35,011 nt of DNA from contig NZ_CBTJ020000119.1 in assembly GCF_001051235.1 (NCBI RefSeq), positions 1 to 35,011 on the forward strand, given 5' to 3'. The DNA comes from Candidatus Competibacter denitrificans Run_A_D11 (GTDB lineage Bacteria; Pseudomonadota; Gammaproteobacteria; Competibacterales; Competibacteraceae). The notes under the pieces were generated by a model. That model was not told where the DNA came from. It did no database searches and saw only the letters and a list, made by a program, of their open reading frames with translations. Position 1 is the stretch's first letter, and each line of letters begins with the position of its first letter. Positions 24,263 to 30,283 of this stretch are shown in pieces. A program made the translations under genes and the position numbers.

Positions 24263-25176
24263 GACCTTGGCACTCCCGGACTCAATGAGAGACGCGCCAG
24301 GCGATGGGTAATTTGGCGCACGTAGTTTTCGGTTTCGGGATAGGGCGGAATCCGGCGACCGTAACGATCCACCGCGCCTTCGCCCGCGTTGTAGGCGGCC
24401 AGCGCCAGCGCCAGATCCTGGTCGAAATAATTCAAGAGCCATTTCAGGTAACGCATACCGGCCCGTAAATTGGGTTCCGGTTGATGACGCGCGTCACGGG
24501 GTAAGCCGAACCGCTCGGCGGTCTCCGGCATCAGTTGCATCAGGCCCACCGCGCCCTTGGGTGAGACAGCGTCCGGCTGGTGGGAGGATTCGGTCTGCAC
24601 CATGGCGTGAATCAGAGCCGGATTCAGGCCCTCTTCGCGAGCGACTCGCTCGATCAGAGGCGACCATTGGGCCATCCGGTCACGGGCCACCGCCGATTCG
24701 GGTAAGGGAGGCGTTCTGGACGAGCCGGTGATGGCTTGCGCCCACTGCCGGGCCGCTTCATTGAGCGTGACGCGCGGGGAGGTCACCGCCCACAGCGGCA
24801 CCACGGAATCCGCGTCCCAACGCCAGCCCACGGGACCCACATAGAGCGTCACGCCCGCCGCCCGTCCCGTCTCCAACACCGCCGCCATGGCCTCGCGGTT
24901 TTCGGGATAGACGGTCTCGCAGCGATCCCCCACGCACAGCCGCACGGTCCAAGGCCACGGCAGGGGCGCTTGAGCGTAGCGCGATGGCCGACCCGAGCAT
25001 TGCAACGCCAGGCCGTAGAGCGCATCGGCTGAAAGTTGATATTTGGCGGCAATCTGTTGGTATAAAAAAGGTGTTTCCGCCAAAGCCGATGCGCCCAGGC
25101 CGAGGCTCAGCATCAAAAAACCGACCCTCCCGGCGGAGGGACGGAACCCGGAGGAAAAGAGAGCGGGTAGGCGCAT
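24259..25176 (-). CDS. Lytic transglycosylase with a degenerate extra N-terminal SLT-like domain
   Basis: A 305-aa exported protein with a signal peptide at about residues 16-33. The C-terminal domain (about 172-300) is a canonical SLT transglycosylase: TESSHQPDAVSPKGAVGLMQ with catalytic Glu196, MPETAERFGL, GMRYLKWLL and ALAAYNAGEGAVDRYG. It cuts peptidoglycan so the transfer channel can pass. Residues about 36-120 look like a second, decayed transglycosylase domain of the type with a WPWT motif (LYGLALQCSG, then PLPWPWTVRL and LYVGPVGWRW). There the catalytic Glu (normally in ..TESG) is replaced by Cys60. It is directly downstream of a second SLT gene (2-bp gap). Confidence 0.8.
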   Translation of the reverse strand: MRLPALFSSGFRPSAGRVGFLMLSLGLGASALAETPFLYQQIAAKYQLSADALYGLALQCSGRPSRYAQAPLPWPWTVRLCVGDRCETVYPENREAMAAVLETGRAAGVTLYVGPVGWRWDADSVVPLWAVTSPRVTLNEAARQWAQAITGSSRTPPLPESAVARDRMAQWSPLIERVAREEGLNPALIHAMVQTESSHQPDAVSPKGAVGLMQLMPETAERFGLPRDARHQPEPNLRAGMRYLKWLLNYFDQDLALALAAYNAGEGAVDRYGRRIPPYPETENYVRQITHRLARLSLSPGVPRS

Positions 25177-25178
25177 GG

Positions 25179-25925
25179 CTATTGCCCTACCGTGGTCGGT
25201 TCGCGGGAGCGTTCCCGCGGATCCTGCGCGGTGAGCGCGCCAGACCGCTGCGCCTGCCGCTGCTCATCGGCGAGCGTCAGCCAGGGGTGGAGTTGCAGCG
25301 CGCGGTTTTGCTGTTGTCGATAAAGGGAGTAAAAGCCGAAAACCCGGCGCACATAGGCTTGGGTTTCCCGGTAAGGCGGAATCTGGCGACCATACTTGAG
25401 GACCGCGCCTTCACCGGCGTTATAAGCGGCGATGGCCAGCGTCCAGTGGCCTAAGTAGTTGCGCAGCCATTTGAGATAACGGATGCCGGCGCGCACATTT
25501 TTGACCGGATCGGTACGGTCGCCGGCGAGCAGTCCGAAGCGTTGCGCGGTGGCTGGAATCAGTTGCATGAGTCCGACCGCGTTTTTAGGCGATCCCGCGT
25601 AGGGGTTGTAAGCGGACTCGACGCTGATCACGGCATGAACCAGCGCCGGATCAATGCCCTCGCTCAACGCAAGGGCGTCAATGAGGGGTTTCAGAAGGGT
25701 CACGTAAGCCCCCTTAGGCATTTTGACCAGCGCGGGCGTGACGTCGGGTTCAAGCGTCGTCAGGTTTCTGGCCTCCGCAATTTCCGGTGGAGACCAGGGA
25801 TGTTGTAAGTCCGCCAAGGCTCCTTCATGGACCGGCCCCAGCGCGGATCGGCCCGAGGGTTCAGGTTTATCCGAGCACGCAGCGAGAAACGCGGTGAGTA
25901 AAAACATCAGAACCCGGCCCCTCAT
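25179..25925 (-). CDS. Lytic transglycosylase lipoprotein (SLT domain)
   Basis: A 248-aa lipoprotein with signal VLMFLLTAFLAAC and predicted lipidated Cys17. The SLT domain covers about residues 74-205: SVESAYNPYAGSPKNAVGLM with catalytic Glu103, IPATAQRFGL, GIRYLKWLRNYL and AIAAYNAGEGAVLKYG. The last 35 residues (REPTTVGQ and so on) are polar. Its role is localised peptidoglycan opening for the T4SS. Its catalytic domain is strikingly similar to that of the next gene, so the pair may be a tandem duplication that then diverged. The usual ICE complement at this locus is one such gene. Confidence 0.85.
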   Translation of the reverse strand: MRGRVLMFLLTAFLAACSDKPEPSGRSALGPVHEGALADLQHPWSPPEIAEARNLTTLEPDVTPALVKMPKGAYVTLLKPLIDALALSEGIDPALVHAVISVESAYNPYAGSPKNAVGLMQLIPATAQRFGLLAGDRTDPVKNVRAGIRYLKWLRNYLGHWTLAIAAYNAGEGAVLKYGRQIPPYRETQAYVRRVFGFYSLYRQQQNRALQLHPWLTLADEQRQAQRSGALTAQDPRERSREPTTVGQ

Positions 25926-25928
25926 CGG

Positions 25929-26798
25929 TCACAGTTTCGCCCGCACCGCGCCCTGGCGACGCAGCAGCGCCACGGGACTTTTCCCGTTGCCCAATCCGCC
26001 GAAGATCACCGGGTCAAAACGACGGGGCGCGACGCGGGCCACTGCGTCGGCGCGCGTTTCCGCCGGGACCGGCCATTTTTCCATCCAAGCCAGCAATCCC
26101 TGGGTGTCCTTAAATCCGCGTCCGTACAACTGGACGCGCACTCCCGGCGTTTTCAAGACCTGGTTTAACTTCTGGTAACAGGCTTCCTGGCAATCCGCGT
26201 CGATTAATAAATCGACGGTATCCCCGGCTTGGGGAGTCACCGGCGGAACCGTAGTCGCCGGGTCTCTCTGGGCTGGGTTCTCCGGGAGCGGTGAGAATGC
26301 GGGGGGCGTCGCCAGACCTAGCCGGTCGGCGCGCGCGCGCCAATAGCCCGGACTGTTGGCTGCTTGCGGCAGCTTGGAAAAATCAAACAAGGCTTCCAGG
26401 CCAAACCATTTCAGTTGCGTCGCCGCGACCAATGAAGCGAAGCCGGTTTGATCGCTGACGCGCCGGCGCTCGGCTTTCAGGTATTGCTCAGCATATCGGC
26501 CCCGCTTGACCGGATCGGTTTCGATGATGCCGAGCACCATCACCGGATCGAGGTGGGCATAGAAATAACGCCCCTCGACGTTCATGTACTCCCGATACTT
26601 CGTCACGTCTTCTGCGGTCAGGCTCCAGTGCCTGGCGAAGGCTTCGTCGCTCACTTCCTCAAAGCGGGTATGTTCAACGGGGGTCGCGGTAATGGCGGCG
26701 GCTTGCGCCGGCGCACGGCTCGAACCCAGGGCGGTTAATCCCATGCACAGCGTCAACGACCACCAGGTCGGGCGAGAGGATGCGCGCCTTTCGTTCAC
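25929..26798 (-). CDS. ICE periplasmic protein, TIGR03759 family
   Basis: A 289-aa exported protein starting at GTG 26798, overlapping the previous stop (GTGA). After the signal peptide come the family hallmarks HWSLTAEDVTKYREYMNVEG, RYFYAHLDPVMVLGIIETDP and RGRYAEQYLKAERRRV. The C-terminal part (about 195-265) looks thioredoxin-like: VDLLIDADCQEACYQKLNQV with two Cys four residues apart, then VRVQLYGRGF and RRFDPVIFGG. Its function is unknown, but it is invariably placed before the transglycosylase gene in these ICEs. Confidence 0.85.
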   Translation of the reverse strand: MNERRASSRPTWWSLTLCMGLTALGSSRAPAQAAAITATPVEHTRFEEVSDEAFARHWSLTAEDVTKYREYMNVEGRYFYAHLDPVMVLGIIETDPVKRGRYAEQYLKAERRRVSDQTGFASLVAATQLKWFGLEALFDFSKLPQAANSPGYWRARADRLGLATPPAFSPLPENPAQRDPATTVPPVTPQAGDTVDLLIDADCQEACYQKLNQVLKTPGVRVQLYGRGFKDTQGLLAWMEKWPVPAETRADAVARVAPRRFDPVIFGGLGNGKSPVALLRRQGAVRAKL

Positions 26799-27013
26799 CG
26801 GGCGTCCACCCTGAATTTTTCAATCGAATCCGAGGAAACCGTCACCACCGGCGTCGGGATCGGCGCCAGGTATCCTTCCGGCAGACGCCAGTAGTGGCGT
26901 TCTGACCAAGCGACCGTGAGGTCGCGCTGCGGGTAGAGCGCGGGTTCCACCGCCGCCGGGGGGGTTTGACACCCGGCGAGCACCGTGATCAGGAGCGCGC
27001 TAACGGTTCTCAT
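26795..27013 (-). CDS. Small element lipoprotein
   Basis: A 72-aa lipoprotein. ATG 27013 is chosen because GGAGGGAGATCACC precedes it and a lipobox then follows at once (LLITVLAGCQTPP, Cys16). The mature part, about 56 residues, includes AVEPALYPQRDLTVAWSERH and the Pro-rich LAPIPTPVVTVSSD. It overlaps both neighbours (ATGA with the PilL-like gene, GTGA with TIGR03759), so it is a bona fide operon member. The family is not recognised; it is probably an outer-membrane-anchored accessory protein of the transfer machine. Confidence 0.65.
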   Translation of the reverse strand: MRTVSALLITVLAGCQTPPAAVEPALYPQRDLTVAWSERHYWRLPEGYLAPIPTPVVTVSSDSIEKFRVDAR

Positions 27014-27432
27014 GGTGATCTCCCTCCCCAGAGGACTGCGGGCCGATACGCCCACCGCTGTTCAAAACTCACTCGCCGGTTAAGAGGGTCCTCCACTAAC
27101 TGCCAGGCCGGACCCGCCAAGCGCTCCAGCACAGTCGCCAGCTCGCACGGCCCGATGTCGCGCTGGTTCTGGGGGTACGGCTGCGCGTACAGCCGCCCGA
27201 TCTCGGGATCGGCCGCCGCCGCGTCCGCCAACTGGTAGCCGGTGTCGTGCAGGATTTCCCGCAGGCCCTCCAGAAGGGTGCGGCCCTGGATCCGCTGGTA
27301 GACGGTCTGGTGGAGGTCGAGAGTGACCGGTGGCTCAGTGATGATGGTATAGCCGTGGTAGAGCGGTTCCGCCGCGTGGCTGGCGGGCAGCGCCAGCATC
27401 GTGGCGAGTCCGAGCAAGGACGCTGGGGTCAT
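27010..27432 (-). CDS. PilL-like ICE protein (TIGR03748 type), first gene of the transfer operon
   Basis: A 140-aa exported protein; ATG 27432 follows GGAG nine bases upstream, and a signal peptide (LLGLATMLALPASHA) comes next. YTIITEPPVTLDLHQTVYQR, LLEGLREILHDTGYQLAD and the ending LAGPAWQLVEDPLNRRVSFE match the PFGI-1-class PilL domain, also related to the N-terminal part of secretin-associated Pil proteins. It is the most upstream gene of the leftward transfer operon; no pil genes for a type IVb pilus follow, unlike in SPI-7. It probably acts in the periplasm at the outer-membrane complex. Confidence 0.75.
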   Translation of the reverse strand: MTPASLLGLATMLALPASHAAEPLYHGYTIITEPPVTLDLHQTVYQRIQGRTLLEGLREILHDTGYQLADAAAADPEIGRLYAQPYPQNQRDIGPCELATVLERLAGPAWQLVEDPLNRRVSFEQRWAYRPAVLWGGRSP

Positions 27433-27501
27433 CGAAAAATTCTCCGGCGCTGGCATAGGATTTCGAGAAATTCAGTCATACTTTATTTATTATTGAATAT
27501 T

Positions 27502-27530
27502 ATTTAATCAAACTAAAAATAGTATTGCAA
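27502..27530 (-). promoter_or_regulatory. Candidate promoter of the transfer operon
   Basis: On the minus strand TTGCAA (27525-27530) and TTAAAT (27502-27507) are spaced by 17 bases, each matching the sigma70 consensus at 4 of 6 positions. They lie in a sharply AT-rich island (about 27475-27550) 70 bases upstream of the first gene. The island is the obvious control point for about 23 kb of leftward genes. A start site is not proven. Confidence 0.35.
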
Positions 27531-27812
27531 GTCTTTCGAAAAATTTTTCAATCCTCCTGTCCTGCAGAACGGGGCGGGTCAAGCCGGACGTCCCCTCCGG
27601 TATCCCGAGGTCAGTCCATGACCTGCTGAAGAGTGACTTCACCGCCTAGCCGGGAGAGGGGCGCGGCGCGCGCGCGCTGTTCGCCAGTCCCCGTGCGGTG
27701 GACCGGGTACGGGGTGAGGAACCCAGGGGAGACGCGCCGCCACCGCCGCCGGGCGCAGTGGTTGCGCAAAACGCCCGGTGGGAACCGTCCGTTGAATCTC
27801 TACGGGTCCATT

Positions 27813-27832
27813 CCCCGCAGCTTGCTGCGGGG
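27813..27832. repeat. Perfect REP-like palindrome
   Basis: CCCCGCAGC, TT and GCTGCGGGG form a perfect 9-bp stem with a two-base loop, flanked by ATT on the left and TCGTTGATT on the right. Palindromes of exactly this core, next to a TTCATT-like tail, recur in many bacterial genomes as dispersed repeats. It is more likely a mobile or REP-type repeat than a terminator, since no T-run follows. Confidence 0.5.
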
Positions 27833-27888
27833 TCGTTGATTCGGGCGCGGAACGGGAGGTGGCCGCGTCCAAACGCCGGGCCGCGGCT

Positions 27889-27914
27889 CGATCCCCGCAC
27901 CGATCGGGGAATCG
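27889..27914. repeat. Near-perfect inverted repeat
   Basis: CGATCCCCG (27889-27897) pairs with CGGGGAATCG (27905-27914) except for one extra A, around a seven-base loop. It lies between two other hairpins in the same spacer. Confidence 0.45.
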
Positions 27915-27940
27915 AGGAGGTCGCGGCGGTGACTCGACCC

Positions 27941-27969
27941 GAAAAGCGGCGCGGGAACAGCCGCTTTTC
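27941..27969. repeat. Perfect 10-bp-stem hairpin
   Basis: GAAAAGCGGC (27941-27950) and GCCGCTTTTC (27960-27969) form a perfect stem around GCGGGAACA. The right arm ends TTTTCCC, so weak termination of rightward transcription is possible, but no gene lies upstream in that direction. Confidence 0.5.
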
Positions 27970-28143
27970 CCTACGGGAAGTCGGCACACCGGGGCGGTCT
28001 GCCGAAGTATGCTCGATCGCCCGCCGGCCCCTTCGTCCAGGCGACGCAACGGCGACCCTCGCATCAGCGGCCGCCCGAGGTCGGGGCTTTCACCCCAGAA
28101 AATCCGATAAGGCTCTATAAAAGGTATGCAAAAATATGTTTAA

Positions 28144-28740
28144 ATGAACAAGAAATTTTCCCCCACTGCATCGACCCCCGTGAAAAAACGCAAAGGCAGA
28201 AAAGATCCGAACGTGCGAGTGACTGACGCCGGTCCGGTCACCGGCGACCAGTATTTGAAGCTCCAGCAGAAAGTGGGACTTGAGTTAGCCGATTACCACG
28301 CGCTGCTGGGCATCAGCATGAAGGAGCATTACCTGATCACCGTGAACCCCGCCGAACCGCTGGCCGATCCGGGCTTGTGCCTGCATGTGCGCTTGCTCGA
28401 CGAGTATCCGGAATTGGTCGATCCCGAACCGGAGGTGATGGAACTGGTGCAGACGGTCAAGCGGGTCCGGCGCGACCACCCCGAAACGCCGTGGCCCATG
28501 CCGGCGACCGCCGGCTTGGTGGCCCTGATGTTAGGCCGCAACAGTCAAACGGCCACCACCTGGAGCACCGGCCGCACGGTCCCCGCCCGGAAAATCATGG
28601 CGCTGGTCCATCATCTGCTGACGCTGCTGGCCGAACGCGACGATCCCGATCGCGTGCTCGTGCGCTATTGCGAACTCATCGATCGGGAAGGCCAAGCCCG
28701 GGGCATCGACGACATCTTTACGAGCCGACGCTGGCCCTGA
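28144..28740 (+). CDS. Putative DNA-binding regulator with two HTH-like halves
   Basis: A 198-aa soluble protein. After a basic, flexible N-terminus (VKKRKGRKDPN), residues about 40-90 (KVGLELADYHALLGISMKEH and LADPGLCLHVRLLDEYPEL) and about 122-165 (LVALMLGRNSQTATTWSTGR and IMALVHHLLTLL) each resemble a lambda-repressor-like helix-turn-helix. The pattern recalls small regulators of SPI-7-like ICEs, but I cannot name the family. The ATG lacks a good Shine-Dalgarno sequence and lies close behind AT-rich TATAAAAGG, so the transcript may be nearly leaderless. Its position, divergent from the transfer operon, makes it a candidate controller of transfer. Confidence 0.5.
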   Translation: MNKKFSPTASTPVKKRKGRKDPNVRVTDAGPVTGDQYLKLQQKVGLELADYHALLGISMKEHYLITVNPAEPLADPGLCLHVRLLDEYPELVDPEPEVMELVQTVKRVRRDHPETPWPMPATAGLVALMLGRNSQTATTWSTGRTVPARKIMALVHHLLTLLAERDDPDRVLVRYCELIDREGQARGIDDIFTSRRWP

Positions 28741-29200
28741 ACGCGGGGCGCTGCGGGTGAAGACGGTCCTCCCTGGCCGAATCCGCGGGCCGAAAAAACG
28801 CGCGCAGCCCGAAGGGCGCGGGCGGGATCCCGTTGAGGCCAGAGACCGCCGAACGGTTCAGCGCGACCGCTCCTGGGGACCCGGCCTACCGCCTCGCCGG
28901 CGGCGCCCGCTCGGGGCGCAGGCCGCTGGATCGCGATGACGAAAACGTAGCACGGGCGGGGGCCGGCTATAATGTGGGCGAGGGCGCAGTGAAACGCTCG
29001 GGCGGCGTCCCGCCTTAGCGGGAGACGCACGATGACGTGAAGAGGGTACAGAACATCCATCCAGGGTGGAGCCGCGCAGTCGCCGACCCCTGGGCGGGAG
29101 AAAAGCGGCGATCCAACCGACCGACCCACTCGTTCAAAAGATCAGGTTTCCGCCATGATTCCATTCGGTTGATCCGTTTAGTGCGCGGGAGAGGCGACCA
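28741..29200. other. GC-rich intergenic region with one hairpin and a TATAAT
   Basis: No gene seen. TATAAT at 28968-28973 is a perfect -10 hexamer for rightward transcription, but the -35 position (ACGTAG) is poor. A stem GCGT-CCCGC/GCGGG-ACGC (29005-29028, loop CTTA) lies 35 bases further and may sit in the leader of the response-regulator transcript. Confidence 0.4.
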
Positions 29201-30157
29201 ATGACCTTGAAGCCACACGACCAACGCCATTCCATTCTGGTGGCGCACCACGAAGACCCGCTGCGGGTCGCGCTCAGGAAGACGCTGAAAGAAGTCGGTT
29301 ATCATCAAATCGCCGTCGCCGACACCGGACGGAACACCCTCAACCGATTGCTGCGCGACCGCTATCATCTGTTGATCGTTCCCCTGGAATTGCCGGACCT
29401 GAACTGCTGGCAGCTCCTACGGATGGTCAAAAGCAGTGCGTTCTGTTCGCCCCAACTGCCCGTGCTGGTCGTCTGCGACGCCCAGCAAATGCCCTTGGCC
29501 GAACCCCTGGCGCACGAACATCAGGCCCGTTTGCTGGCGCTGGACGACTTCGCACAACTGCCGAACGCCGTGGCCGCCTGCCTCAACGGACCCCAAAAGC
29601 CCACGGTCTTAATCATTGAAGATCACCCGGGCACGGCCCGACTCATCGAATTGAATTTGAAGATCAATTTTGAAGTTGAAATCGCATTGACGGGCCAGGA
29701 GGGACTGGAGGCGTGGCGAACCCAGCAGCACGATCTCGTCCTGCTCGACTTGATGTTGCCGGACACGAACGGATCGGAAGTTCTCCGACGAATCATCGCC
29801 GAAAAACCCCACCAGCTCGTCGCCATCCTTACCGCCCGTTCGGAGCGGAAAACCCACCAGAACGCGATGTTGGCCGGTGCGGCGGCCTTTTTATCGAAAC
29901 CCATCGATCTCCACCAATTACCGGCCTTTTGCGAGCAGGTTTTGCACTACGGCGCTTATTTGAGCCAGCGGGCGTTACAGTACCGCCAGCAAGAGCGTGA
30001 TCGGGCCATCAACCAGCGCGTGCAAGCCGCCGATTTTCTATTGGAATCGGGTCAAGCCGGCATGGCGTCCCAGCATCTCAAGCGAGTGATCGCCACACGA
30101 TCGGGCGAACCGATCGGCGACGATGGGTGGGCCCGATTGTTGACCGAATTCGAGTGA
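29201..30157 (+). CDS. Two-receiver response regulator without output domain
   Basis: A 318-aa protein; ATG follows GGAGAGG by seven bases. The second receiver (about 134-252) is intact: acidic pair Glu140/Asp141, phospho-acceptor Asp183 (VLLDLMLPD), Thr211 and Lys233 (LSKP). The first receiver (about 10-128) keeps the fold pattern (HSILVAHHEDP, HLLIVPLELPD) but has His16/His17 for the acidic pair, Pro61 for the acceptor Asp and no switch Lys, so it cannot be phosphorylated in the usual way. No DNA-binding or enzymatic output domain follows, only a helical tail (YRQQERDRAINQRVQAADFL). It likely works through protein contacts. A histidine kinase lies 3.6 kb away, convergent. Confidence 0.85.
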   Translation: MTLKPHDQRHSILVAHHEDPLRVALRKTLKEVGYHQIAVADTGRNTLNRLLRDRYHLLIVPLELPDLNCWQLLRMVKSSAFCSPQLPVLVVCDAQQMPLAEPLAHEHQARLLALDDFAQLPNAVAACLNGPQKPTVLIIEDHPGTARLIELNLKINFEVEIALTGQEGLEAWRTQQHDLVLLDLMLPDTNGSEVLRRIIAEKPHQLVAILTARSERKTHQNAMLAGAAAFLSKPIDLHQLPAFCEQVLHYGAYLSQRALQYRQQERDRAINQRVQAADFLLESGQAGMASQHLKRVIATRSGEPIGDDGWARLLTEFE

Positions 30158-30283
30158 TCGCTCAGAAATTGTGCGGTTCAAATTTAAGCACGCCAGTTAT
30201 TTTGAAATTTTAGCGGGTGCCACATCAGGAATATTTCAATTTATTCGTTTTTGTTGGCGTTCGATAACAGGTAGGTCATCTCA

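Larger units (their letters stand above)
27541..28143. other. GC-rich, palindrome-rich spacer without convincing genes
   Basis: The open frames here are GC-driven and show no recognisable family, so I annotate none. The stretch holds a run of alternating CG (about 27664-27680) and at least three good hairpins, listed separately. It separates the leftward transfer operon from rightward genes and could mark an insertion point or old junction. Confidence 0.55.

Noticed and set aside
27633..28120. Several overlapping frames in the palindrome-rich spacer
   Set aside because: GC-driven open frames with Arg/Pro/Ala-rich, family-less translations and no ribosome sites.
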